Assembly (NCBI GenBank): GCA_937928035.1
Contig: CALFWA010000006.1
Span: 1 to 20,460, forward strand
Source of the DNA: an uncultured Caldilinea sp.
GTDB taxonomy: Bacteria > Chloroflexota > Anaerolineae > Caldilineales > Caldilineaceae
Length of the DNA stretch: 20,460 nt
Direction of reading: 5' to 3'
Part shown: positions 1-17,484 of the stretch, in pieces
Position numbering within the stretch: position 1 is the stretch's first letter
Layout: each line of letters opens with the position of its first letter
Position numbers and translations under genes: made by a program
The notes under the pieces: model-generated
Seen by the model: only the letters and a program-made list of their open reading frames with translations
Databases searched by the model: none
What the model was told of the DNA's origin: nothing

Positions 1-668
1 CGGCGCGCCTCAGCGCTGGCGCCACGCGCTTCGTTGCTCACGATCAAGGCGGAGGGCCGTCTCCAATCGACCTCATCATAGGCCACGGAAGCGTGGGCGT
101 CGGCGAGATAGCAGGGCATCGCAGCCGGCAGCAGCGACTCCACTTCCTCCCAGACGGCGCAGCTTCGAATGGGCAGTCGAAAATGTGCGCTCATTCCTGC
201 GCGCAACACCTTGTCATTGAAAGGATCGACGGCGCCCGGCGCAAAAATGACGCCTTCACAGCCGGCCGCCTCGGCGCTGCGCACCAGCGTCCCTGCGTTG
301 CCCGGATCGCCGACGCCGTCCAGGATCAAGAGCAGGCTAGGGTGCTGCGGCCAGTTCAGGTGCGGCAGCGGCAGCACGGCGGCGATCCCCTGTGGCGTTG
401 TGGTTTCGCTGAGCGTCGCAAAGACCGCAGCGCTGCAGGGCAGGCACTCGCAGCCCGCCTCCTTCAATTGCGCCAACAGCCTCTGTCCCTCCTCCGACGT
501 CAACAGGTCAGGCGCGTAAAAGACGGAAAATGGCCGGGCGCCGCTGCGCCACGCATCGCCGACCAGGCGCACCCCTTCGACGAGCACCCTGCCTGCGGCG
601 TATCGCCCTTTGCGCGTGTGAAGCTTGCGCGCCTCTTTGATGCGCGAATTGGCTGCGCTGATGATCAT
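1..668 (-). CDS. SpoU/TrmH-family RNA 2'-O-methyltransferase (partial, C-terminus outside window)
   Basis: This reading frame is open from an ATG at 668 to the window edge, giving 222 residues with the C-terminus missing. The N-terminal part (about residues 1-100) looks like a SpoU substrate-binding domain. The SPOUT catalytic signatures follow in order: LDGVGDPGNAGTLVRSAEAA around 117-135 (motif 1, with the conserved Asn and Arg), DKVLRAGMSAHFRLPI around 152-167 (motif 2) and ALIVSNEARG around 207-216 (motif 3). In this family the protein methylates a ribose 2'-OH in rRNA or tRNA using S-adenosylmethionine through a knotted fold. The precise RNA target cannot be read from the sequence. The gene lies 107 nt downstream of rplT in the same orientation, but a strong terminator separates them, so it is probably transcribed separately or by partial read-through. 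No strong ribosome binding site is seen before the ATG. Confidence 0.9.
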   Translation of the reverse strand, partial: MIISAANSRIKEARKLHTRKGRYAAGRVLVEGVRLVGDAWRSGARPFSVFYAPDLLTSEEGQRLLAQLKEAGCECLPCSAAVFATLSETTTPQGIAAVLPLPHLNWPQHPSLLLILDGVGDPGNAGTLVRSAEAAGCEGVIFAPGAVDPFNDKVLRAGMSAHFRLPIRSCAVWEEVESLLPAAMPCYLADAHASVAYDEVDWRRPSALIVSNEARGASAEAR

Positions 669-692
669 CGCACCGCCCAGAAAATTCGATCT

Positions 693-728
693 AAAAAATT
701 CGGCAGGAGCCTTGAGACTCCCGCCGAA
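693..728 (-). terminator. Intrinsic terminator after rplT
   Basis: On the minus strand an 11-bp stem (TTCGGCGGGAG / CTCCTGCCGAA, one G-T wobble) with an 8-nt loop is followed directly by six T residues. It lies 48 nt past the rplT stop codon and would end the infC/rpmI/rplT transcripts before the RNA methyltransferase gene. Confidence 0.9.
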
Positions 729-775
729 GCAGTGTGCATGGAAAAACGTGGATTGGCAAATCAGCGGTGGTCAAC

Positions 776-1135
<360 letters not shown>

Positions 1136-1232
1136 GATTTTTCTCCTTTCGTGAAGGCGGGTCAACAACCGATTTGCTTGTTGAGCCGCTTACATAGCCG
1201 TTCACGTGTGGCGATGGTGCACTCTTTTTGAA

Positions 1233-1439
<207 letters not shown>

Positions 1440-1532
1440 TATGGCCTCCTCTCGGTCTTGTCAATTTCTACGTTTTCCATGCACATATTTCATGCTTGCA
1501 TTTTCATGCACGCATTAGAACGCGCCTACAGT

Positions 1533-1555
1533 AAAAAACGGGCGCAAAGGCCCGT
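1533..1555 (-). terminator. Intrinsic terminator between infC and rpmI
   Basis: On the minus strand ACGGGC-CTTTGC-GCCCGT is followed by a run of T residues shared with the end of the stem. A second small hairpin (CTGCG-GTT-CGCAG) lies just upstream. It is about 75 nt past the infC stop codon and 94 nt before rpmI, so it would end or attenuate transcription inside the ribosomal cluster. The stem is short (6 bp), so efficiency is uncertain. Confidence 0.7.
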
Positions 1556-1630
1556 CTGCTGCGAACCGCAGTCGCTCAGGATACTCGACAATGGCTGAAA
1601 TGTCAATTCATGGATGGGTGAAATTTGCGG

Positions 1631-2176
1631 TCAGTTCTGAGGCGCCAGCACCATCACCATGCTGTTGCCGTCGAACGTCGGCATCGACTCGACGGTGACC
1701 ACGTCGGCGGTGTCGTTCGCCACGCGCTCAAGCAGGGAGCGCGCCACCTCAGGATGTTGCATTTCTCGCCCCCGAAAGCGAATGCGCACGCGTATTTTAG
1801 CCCCTTCTTTGGCGAATTTGCGGATGCGTGAGATCACGACATTGATGTCGTGCTCGTCGGTTTTGGGCCGCAGGCGCAGTTCCTTCACTTCGATTTGTTT
1901 TTGCGCCTTGCGCGATTCGCGTTCACGCTTCTGTTTTTCGTAGAGATACTTACCGTAGTCCATCAGTCGACAGACTGGGGGATCGGCGTTGGGCGCCACT
2001 TCGACGAGGTCCAGCTCCTGCTCCGTCGCCAGCGCAAGCGCCTCGCGTGTGGACATGATGCCTAGTTGTTTGCCGGTGCTGTCTATGACACGCACACGCG
2101 GCGCTCGGATTTCCGAATTGATGCGCGTCGAATCAGTGGGTGAGCCTGAACGTTGCATACCTGGTCTCTTGCTAAT
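1631..2176 (-). CDS. infC: Translation initiation factor IF-3, probable AUU start
   Basis: IF-3 binds the 30S subunit, blocks premature subunit joining and checks start-codon and initiator-tRNA pairing. The N-domain signature is RINSEIRAPRVRVIDSTGKQLG, followed by PNADPPVCRLMDYGKYLYEKQKR (N-domain to linker) and the C-domain (KELRLRPKTDEHDINV, then FRGREMQHPE). The start chosen is ATT at 2176. It is in frame, and an ideal AAAGGAG ends 7 nt before it. The first in-frame ATG (2158) has no usable ribosome binding site. This gives 181 residues. AUU starts are known for infC in E. coli and other bacteria, where they make IF-3 synthesis self-limiting. If the ATG at 2158 is used, the protein has 175 residues. 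It has its own promoter (2285-2313) and a structured leader. Confidence 0.93.
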   Translation of the reverse strand: MSKRPGMQRSGSPTDSTRINSEIRAPRVRVIDSTGKQLGIMSTREALALATEQELDLVEVAPNADPPVCRLMDYGKYLYEKQKRERESRKAQKQIEVKELRLRPKTDEHDINVVISRIRKFAKEGAKIRVRIRFRGREMQHPEVARSLLERVANDTADVVTVESMPTFDGNSMVMVLAPQN

Positions 2177-2207
2177 AAGGAGGCTCCTTTCGCGCCTAAA
2201 ACTTCAA

Positions 2208-2264
2208 GGCGCAGTGCACTCACTTTTTTCCTTCTCCGTAAGTCTGCGGTGAGTGCACTGCGCC
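2208..2264 (-). promoter_or_regulatory. Structured infC leader: 16-bp perfect inverted repeat
   Basis: GGCGCAGTGCACTCAC at 2208-2223 is perfectly repeated in inverse at 2249-2264, with a 25-nt spacer. The predicted infC transcript starts about 14 nt before it, so the RNA would open with this long hairpin. The A- and G-rich loop includes GGAGAAGG. No T-run follows the stem, so it is not a typical terminator. A role as an autoregulatory element (for example for L20 or IF-3), an mRNA stabiliser or a DNA-binding site is inference only. Confidence 0.75.
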
Positions 2265-2284
2265 ACTCTTACACTATATCAAGA

Positions 2285-2313
2285 AGTATAACATCCCGCC
2301 TCTGGAGCGTCAA
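2285..2313 (-). promoter_or_regulatory. Sigma-70-type promoter for infC
   Basis: TTGACG (2308-2313) and TATACT (2285-2290) are separated by exactly 17 nt, both close to consensus. The predicted transcription start is near 2278, about 100 nt before infC, in the thrS-infC gap. This gives infC its own transcript, separate from thrS. Confidence 0.85.
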
Positions 2314-2352
2314 GTGTTTTACAACAGGAGAGCGTACAAATCGGCAGGGCTT

Positions 2353-4185
<1,833 letters not shown>

Positions 4186-4456
4186 ATCGAATTCCTTACC
4201 GATGGAGAACGAACTTTTTCCCAGTCTGTCAAAGACCTTCTCAGCATCAAACGTTACATCAAACGTTACATCAAACGTTACATTGGAATCTCTGCTGCTC
4301 GCAAATCATCTCTTGCGCGAAGCAAAGCCAGAGGGATCGGCCAAATCCATTTTCCGCCGCGCCGGCAGGCCTTTGCCCACGCCCTCATCGACCACCTTAA
4401 CGCCGAATCCGCAGTGCGGTGTCAAGGCAAACCAACGCACGGGTTGAAGCGAGGCG
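4186..4456. other. Intergenic region between the M20 peptidase gene and thrS
   Basis: No convincing gene is present in these 271 nt. On the minus strand a TTGACA occurs soon after the peptidase stop, but the matching -10 position (CGTTAA) is poor, so a thrS promoter here is doubtful. No stem followed by a T-run was found. The main feature is the 12-bp tandem repeat at 4246-4281. Confidence 0.5.
4246..4281 (-). repeat. 12-bp tandem repeat, three perfect copies
   Basis: The plus-strand unit ATCAAACGTTAC occurs three times without change; read on the minus strand the phase is TGTAACGTTTGA. The array lies about 60-95 nt upstream of the thrS start. A related 12-bp unit occurs twice at 8765-8788. 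Confidence 0.95.
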
Positions 4457-5704
<1,248 letters not shown>

Positions 5705-5724
5705 CCGCTCTCCCTCATTCACCC

Positions 5725-5760
5725 AAAACAAAAAAGCTTCATCCGCATGGGACGAAGCTT
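5725..5760 (-). terminator. T-box intrinsic terminator
   Basis: On the minus strand AAGCTTCGTCC pairs with GGATGAAGCTT (11 bp, one wobble), followed by TTTTGTTTT. It begins directly after the T-box sequence. An upstream CGAAG (within 5800-5808) could pair with the CTTCG inside the 5' arm, giving a competing antiterminator, as expected for transcription attenuation. Confidence 0.9.
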
Positions 5761-6030
5761 ACGCCGCGTGGTTCCACCCATCTTGCCTTGTTCGAGCACA
5801 CTCTTCGGGGTCTTAACATTCACCCGTTCAATGCACCGAGCAGGCCACTTCCATCGCCGGTAACGGGGCCAACCGGGATAGCTTACTCAGCCTCGCTTTC
5901 AGCTATCCGCTCCCAGGGGGTCTTGACGAGGTGTTCCCTGCAATGCATTCCAGCCGACGTGCATCGCTCTCTGTAAGGACTTCCGCCGCCAAGCTGTCCT
6001 GTTCAACGCTTTATCTTTTCAATTGTTCAC
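5761..6030 (-). promoter_or_regulatory. T-box riboswitch upstream of the M20 peptidase gene (threonine-type features)
   Basis: The minus-strand leader has the T-box sequence GGGTGGAACCACGCGG (5764-5779), close to the consensus AGGGTGGNACCGCG, directly before an intrinsic terminator. An AGAGAG element with the following Stem I distal part lies at about 5945-5972. T-boxes bind uncharged tRNA: a specifier codon pairs with the anticodon, and the UGGN bulge pairs with the tRNA 3' end. Here UGGN is UGGA, so the partner tRNA should have U73. Two ACC triplets lie on the 3' side of Stem I, at 5919-5921 (in the best hand fold, between CGTC and CCTG helices) and 5930-5932. ACC plus U73 fits tRNA-Thr, which agrees with thrS downstream. 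The fold was done by eye. Specificity is less certain than the T-box assignment. Confidence 0.88.
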
Positions 6031-6109
<79 letters not shown>

Positions 6110-6120
6110 GAACAGAATTT

Positions 6121-6148
6121 AGTATAGCACGTTCAGAGGGAATCACAA
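6121..6148 (-). promoter_or_regulatory. Promoter for tRNA-Val and probably the T-box/M20 transcript
   Basis: TTGTGA (6143-6148) and TATACT (6121-6126) are 16 nt apart, with TGC directly before the -10 (extended -10 type). The predicted start is about 5-6 nt before the mature tRNA 5' end. No other convincing promoter was found between the tRNA and the T-box. Confidence 0.75.
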
Positions 6149-6162
6149 AATTCTGACGCCGT

Positions 6163-6894
6163 TCAGTTAGGGAAAAGATAACCGCTTGGGCCGCTGTTCA
6201 GCGCCTGAATGGCGTGACCGGTGTTGATCATGAACTCCAGCAGTTTGGACTCGCGCGCCAGCAGATAGCTTTCCAGCGCCAGCATTTCCGGCACGCCGAC
6301 CGCTTCCAGCAGTTTTTGTTTGTCTTGCGGGCTGACCTGCAGCGAGATCGCCACCAGGAAAGCCAGCGTCAGCGGGTCCTCTGGAAGGCGATCGAGCGTA
6401 AGATTCACGTTCGCCGCCTTGGAGAGCAAATCCACGTATTCCAGCACCTGGGGACGCACGCGCTGGCTCAACTCCATCGCCCGTCGCGTGGCGCCGTTGA
6501 TCACCGGGAAATGACCGACTTCGGCGGTGAGATAGCTGCGATCATGGTGCAGGCGCAAAATGCGGAAGCGCTGGGCGCCGACAGCCACGATGTTCATGCG
6601 CCCATCCTCCAGTCTCTCCACGCGGATGATGCGGGCCGCCGTGCCCACTCGATGCGGCTCGGCCGTCATGCCCACCTCTTCGCCGTGCGCAATTAGCGCC
6701 ACGCCGAAGGGCAGATGCTCTTCGATGCAGCGGTTGATCATTTCACGGTAGCGCATTTCAAAGATATGCAGCGGCAACACCATCCCGGGAAAGAGCACAA
6801 CATTCTTTAGTGGAAAGATCGGCATTTGCATGGTGCGGCTCCGCCGCGTTTGCTCCAGTTCCGGTGGATCGAATGAAGATTGAGGCTCTTTCAT
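6163..6894 (-). CDS. LON peptidase substrate-binding (N-terminal) domain protein
   Basis: This 243-residue protein resembles the N-terminal domain of Lon protease alone, with no AAA+ or protease domain. It opens the domain with MPIFPLKNVVLFPGMVLPLHIFE (about residues 24-46). It continues through FGVALIAHGEEVG, VGTAARIIRVERLEDGRMNIVAVGAQRFRI, and a C-terminal helical part containing LPEDPLTLAFLVA. Stand-alone LON-domain proteins are common in bacteria; their job is poorly known, probably protein binding. The start chosen is the ATG at 6894. It lies one nucleotide after the truD stop, with GGAG in the end of truD as ribosome binding site, indicating translational coupling. Upstream ATGs (6912, 6921, 6942) would overlap truD. 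Confidence 0.9.
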   Translation of the reverse strand: MKEPQSSFDPPELEQTRRSRTMQMPIFPLKNVVLFPGMVLPLHIFEMRYREMINRCIEEHLPFGVALIAHGEEVGMTAEPHRVGTAARIIRVERLEDGRMNIVAVGAQRFRILRLHHDRSYLTAEVGHFPVINGATRRAMELSQRVRPQVLEYVDLLSKAANVNLTLDRLPEDPLTLAFLVAISLQVSPQDKQKLLEAVGVPEMLALESYLLARESKLLEFMINTGHAIQALNSGPSGYLFPN

Positions 6895-6895
6895 C

Positions 6896-8005
6896 TCACT
6901 CCAGATTTTCATCCTCTTCATTGACGGTGGAAAAGTGGTCATCGTCGACCTTCATCAATTCCCTCATGACGACGGTGGCGTAGGCGCCTTTGGGCAACGT
7001 AAACCTGGCGATAAGCTTCCCTTCGGACGCCTCCACCGCCAGGTCGGGAACCAGAAGTCGCCCCACCCGCCGCGAGCCTTCGATGCGCGCCTCTTCAAAG
7101 TGCATCAGAGTCACCGACGAAGACGCCAGGATTTGTTGCTCGAGCGCTCCCGCTTCGGCTTTGGCCTGCCACATGCGCGAGCCGTAAATCGGCGCCGTAA
7201 AATTGATCTCCTGCGCAACATAGCGAGGCTGCTCTCGCTCTACATCCTCGACCTCGAACATGCCGCCGGTGGCGACTTTCTTCGCCACGTCGCCTGTCAG
7301 CAAGTGGTCAAAGGCGCCGATTTCGAGCCGCTGCACCAGATAGCGGTTGCAAAGGTGACTCTGGTAGCTGGAGATCAAAAAACGACGCAACCACCGATCC
7401 CTGATCGATCGTCGCCTCAGCAACAGCTCCAGACCCTGATAGGCATTGGCGCCCTTTTGCCCAAAACGCTGCACGCCGAAAAAGTTCGGCAATCCTTTCC
7501 GTCGAATCTCGGCGGCAATGGCCTGACTGCGCACAACCGCCTCATCGAGCGTCACGGCCAGGTTGGTGACGGTGATCTCAAACCGATTGGCAAGCAGATG
7601 ACCCGGGCGCAATTTGTTCCGGTGAAATTGTGCCCAGTTGACCTGCACCGGCAACTCCGATTCAATGCGTCGAACTGCCTCATCGATGAAAGCGGTGGAT
7701 TGATAGCCTACGTTCAGGCTGAAGGTCTGCGTTGTCGTGGCCCATTTGTCCTTCAGCCCGGCAAAGCCGACCTCCCCGCGTGCAAGGCCGAACAATCGCT
7801 CCAGACGAAGCTGCACTTCCCTGGTGGTCAACCCGCTTTTAGTCAGGTTGACGTAAAGGTGCTGCCCTTCGCCGCACGCCTCATAGAGAGCGATCTCTTC
7901 GACCACAAAGTGATCGGCTTCCGCCCGCAGCCGTCCACCGACGCCGGGCAGATGGGCGGTCAGATACGGCAGCGCCAGATTCAATTCATTCATATTATTT
8001 TGCAT
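6896..8005 (-). CDS. truD: tRNA pseudouridine(13) synthase TruD
   Basis: TruD converts U13 in the D-loop of certain tRNAs to pseudouridine. The catalytic Asp is in GLKDKWATTTQ, at about residue 86 with this start (D80 in E. coli). NFFGVQRFGQ and the C-terminal FTLPKGAYATVVMREL are also family signatures. Length is 369 residues. The start is uncertain. The ATG at 8005 or the one at 7993 fits family length, but neither has a clear ribosome binding site. An ATG at 8104 overlaps the methyltransferase stop in an ATGA and would add 33 residues of low-complexity sequence without similarity that I can recognise. The gene lies between the methyltransferase and the LON-domain gene in a same-strand run. 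Confidence 0.93.
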   Translation of the reverse strand: MQNNMNELNLALPYLTAHLPGVGGRLRAEADHFVVEEIALYEACGEGQHLYVNLTKSGLTTREVQLRLERLFGLARGEVGFAGLKDKWATTTQTFSLNVGYQSTAFIDEAVRRIESELPVQVNWAQFHRNKLRPGHLLANRFEITVTNLAVTLDEAVVRSQAIAAEIRRKGLPNFFGVQRFGQKGANAYQGLELLLRRRSIRDRWLRRFLISSYQSHLCNRYLVQRLEIGAFDHLLTGDVAKKVATGGMFEVEDVEREQPRYVAQEINFTAPIYGSRMWQAKAEAGALEQQILASSSVTLMHFEEARIEGSRRVGRLLVPDLAVEASEGKLIARFTLPKGAYATVVMRELMKVDDDHFSTVNEEDENLE

Positions 8006-8100
8006 AATGTTGAAGAGCGATGCAGGAAGGGAGGTTCCAAAACTGTGTTGCGTGATTCGTGTTGCTTGTGTTCTTTGCGCAGTCGCCGTCGAGCAGACCT

Positions 8101-8751
<651 letters not shown>

Positions 8752-8764
8752 GATTCGATCCTTT

Positions 8765-8788
8765 TGTAGGGTTGAATGTAGGGTTGAC
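8765..8788 (+). repeat. 12-bp tandem repeat, two copies
   Basis: TGTAGGGTTGAA is followed by TGTAGGGTTGAC in the 62-nt gap between the ArsA stop and the methyltransferase start. Period and core (TGTA..GTT..) match the three-copy repeat at 4246-4281 (TGTAACGTTTGA on the other strand). Confidence 0.9.
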
Positions 8789-8813
8789 TGCTAGAAATTG
8801 CAGCTTGAACGCC

Positions 8814-10034
<1,221 letters not shown>

Positions 10035-10049
10035 GGCGGCTGCGCTCCT

Positions 10050-10742
10050 TCATTTTGACTCAACGCTCGACCGTTCTCGTCGAGTCAGGCTGACGAGAAG
10101 GACGGCAACCAACAGAAAGACGGCTGCAAAAGCCAACGTCATCGCTGCGCGGCTCAGCCCGAACCAGCCGCGGATGCGCCACCAGTAATACGGCAGTTGC
10201 ATCCAGTATGTCCAGTGAAACGGCCATCGATGACCCACCTGCAACACATATTTGCCCATGTGATGGTGAGGGCTCCACACCACAATGTAGGCGCGACCGC
10301 CCACCAGGGCGCGCGTGTCGATGACCGGGCCGGGATAGTAACGGGCCCGTGTCAAAACGTCTTTCATGGGCGCCACCAGTTGCGTCGGCGGCGTGGCGAC
10401 CACTGCGCTATAGCCTGCGGGCAGCGGGATTGGCAGCTTCTGGGCGTCGGCGCTGTAGGGCAAGCTCTGGGCGACGATGGCAAACGCAGGCGTCACTGCG
10501 CCTCCGATCGGCAACATCGGCACCAATAGTTGAACGCGCAGGCGTTCACCGGCGCGACAATCGGCGGAATAGACGTGCACCTGCCCGGGCTGCCCAAGTC
10601 GGTTGAAGATCAGGCGTTTGGAGTGAAGATCGGGCAGGCGCAAGCTGCTTTGCAGAGAGCCGCCGGGCAACGGCGGAAACAGAGGTGCGCATCCGGCAAA
10701 ATCGAAGGCCGTTCGAGTGGGTCGGGCTGCTTTTGTCGCCAT
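10050..10742 (-). CDS. Uncharacterised protein with C-terminal membrane anchor
   Basis: This 230-residue protein has no function I recognise. Its middle part (about 40-75: SKRLIFNRLGQPGQVHVYSA, then AGERLRVQLLVP) resembles beta-rich extracytoplasmic domains. A His-rich turn (HHHMGKYVLQVG, 159-170) and an aromatic segment with WTYWMQLPYYWW follow. One transmembrane helix spans about 199-219, and a short basic tail RRERSS comes after it. No signal peptide is visible at the N-terminus, which is odd if the domain is extracellular. The true start may differ; the ATG at 10742 has no good ribosome binding site. The stop is 15 nt before the ArsA-family gene, so the two are probably co-transcribed. 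Confidence 0.75.
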   Translation of the reverse strand: MATKAARPTRTAFDFAGCAPLFPPLPGGSLQSSLRLPDLHSKRLIFNRLGQPGQVHVYSADCRAGERLRVQLLVPMLPIGGAVTPAFAIVAQSLPYSADAQKLPIPLPAGYSAVVATPPTQLVAPMKDVLTRARYYPGPVIDTRALVGGRAYIVVWSPHHHMGKYVLQVGHRWPFHWTYWMQLPYYWWRIRGWFGLSRAAMTLAFAAVFLLVAVLLVSLTRRERSSVESK

Positions 10743-11015
10743 AATCCGCTAGTTTGCATACATCCTGGCAAAATGACTCCAAAATTGATTGTGTATCAGC
10801 GTATCAGGATCGTATATCTGCTCGACCTTGAGTCTATCATCCTCATTGAAGCAACGCCAATTCGGTGCATTCTTCCGGTGCAGTTCCGATGGGTTGTGCA
10901 AACAGGCTCAAGAGCGACTGCACAGACCCAGAAAAGCAGCATAATTCTTTGCATCTTCCGGCCTATATATTCCGGCAACCGGTTGAGATTTTCATTGTCA
11001 TCGGGCGCAGAGCGA
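10743..11015. other. Intergenic region upstream of the 10050-10742 gene
   Basis: I see no convincing gene, terminator or promoter in these 273 nt. The base composition is more AT-rich than the flanking genes. Near-tandem TGATAC elements occur on the minus strand around 10793-10815, and TATACG near 10812, without a matching -35. A short open frame on the minus strand (10796-10978) has no ribosome binding site or recognisable content. Confidence 0.4.
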
Positions 11016-13844
<2,829 letters not shown>

Positions 13845-13850
13845 GGCAGG

Positions 13851-14858
<1,008 letters not shown>

Positions 14859-14882
14859 CCTGAAGGGTCGGCGTGCGATATG

Positions 14883-16235
<1,353 letters not shown>

Positions 16236-16247
16236 AATACGCGGTGC

Positions 16248-16253
16248 AGTATA
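16248..16253 (-). promoter_or_regulatory. -10 element (extended) for the SH3/glycosyltransferase operon
   Basis: TATACT preceded directly by TGC forms an extended -10 on the minus strand. No good -35 hexamer is seen at 16-18 nt. The predicted start is about 16241, only a few nt before the ATG at 16235, so either that start is leaderless or a downstream start is used. Confidence 0.5.
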
Positions 16254-16407
16254 GCATGGAATCGACGCCAGGAATGAATCGTAAACGGCGCATCAAAATT
16301 TCGCCCAAAGAGCGTCCTTTGTTAAGATATAAGTCTGTCTGCGTTTCGGCGCCTGACATAGAGTAATAGCAGTCTATGGACTTTTAACAACAGAATCTGG
16401 CTATCAT

Positions 16408-16541
16408 TGTAGGTGCGGTTCCCAGCCGCACGTCCTCGGCGCACATGCTGGAGTGAGAAACTACCCGGGCCCACGTCGTATCGTAGGCGCGATTCCCAGC
16501 CCGCGGCCTCGGTGCGCTGCAAGGTTTTGCGCAGCGCCTAC
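16408..16541. repeat. REP-like intergenic repeat pair with inverted end
   Basis: Two similar copies of about 37 bp occur in direct orientation: 16408-16444 (TGTAGGTGCGGTTCCCAGCC and on) and 16481-16517 (CGTAGGCGCGATTCCCAGCC and on). They share GTAGG, TTCCCAGCC and CCTCGG blocks. GCGCCTACA at 16533-16541 is an inverted copy of the GTAGGCGC end, so the whole unit is flanked by inverted ends. Each copy also contains its own GC-rich palindrome (GTGCGG...CCGCAC in the first). Confidence 0.75.
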
Positions 16542-16593
16542 AGATTGCCAGATTGATTTGTGAAATTCCATCAGGCTGCAAACCACGTATCTA

Positions 16594-16599
16594 TATGAT
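16594..16599 (+). promoter_or_regulatory. Possible -10 element for rplI
   Basis: TATGAT lies 28 nt before the rplI ATG. No -35 hexamer matches well at 16-18 nt spacing. It is placed suitably, but support is weak. Confidence 0.3.
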
Positions 16600-16626
16600 G
16601 CGCTTGTTAAAAAAGGAGAGAATTAT

Positions 16627-17154
<528 letters not shown>

Positions 17155-17201
17155 GCCACGAGCAAAATTTTTACGTTTCTTATCTTAATCACACATAAAA
17201 A

Positions 17202-17242
17202 GTGCGGGCGGAGCAAGGGTTTTTTCGGCGCTCCGCCCGCAC
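17202..17242 (-). terminator. GC-rich hairpin, terminator-like on the minus strand
   Basis: A perfect 13-bp stem (GTGCGGGCGGAGC / GCTCCGCCCGCAC) has a 15-nt loop. Read on the minus strand it is followed by TTTTTATG, like an intrinsic terminator. On the plus strand no T-run follows, although its position 47 nt after rplI suggests a role in ending that transcript. The orientation is therefore unsettled. Confidence 0.6.
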
Positions 17243-17461
17243 GCATAATCTCTAATCTCCCTCCCGCCGTCCCCTGAGCAAATCTTTCGCCAGGCTCCCT
17301 GGAATCTGACGAATCGAAGCAAAGCGAATGCTGTTGCGGGTTCGGCTTCCAGCCGGGAGACCGCTGCGTCACGCCGGAGGCGACGCCCGGATGTGGACGC
17401 CCAAGGCCGAGATCTTCGTCAATGGAAGTTTTCTCGAAATCGGCGGAAAAATCGCCCTCTG

Positions 17462-17476
17462 TTCGGATATTCCGAA
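17462..17476. promoter_or_regulatory. 15-bp palindrome, candidate operator
   Basis: TTCGGA-TAT-TCCGAA is a perfect palindrome. It lies 9 nt before a weak promoter -35 and about 113 nt before the hydroxylase gene. Its size and position suit a dimeric repressor or activator, but no regulator gene lies in the window. Confidence 0.4.
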
Positions 17477-17484
17477 TTCTTCTA

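Larger units (their letters stand above)
16236..16626. other. Divergent intergenic region between the SH3 operon and rplI
   Basis: This stretch of about 390 nt has no supported gene. It holds the -10 element of the leftward operon near 16250, the repeat pair at 16408-16541 and a weak rplI promoter near 16594. The part from 16254 to 16400 has nothing else I can name. Confidence 0.6.

Noticed and set aside
5925..5927. GUC triplet in the T-box leader as a valine specifier matching the adjacent tRNA-Val
   Set aside because: It is attractive because of the neighbour, but the UGGA bulge needs U73 while this tRNA-Val has A73, and in the best hand fold GUC is part of a helix.
10796..10978. Small minus-strand frame with a hydrophobic start, as a possible signal peptide or small protein
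   Set aside because: No ribosome binding site, the hydrophobic part is short, and it is not in frame with the downstream gene.
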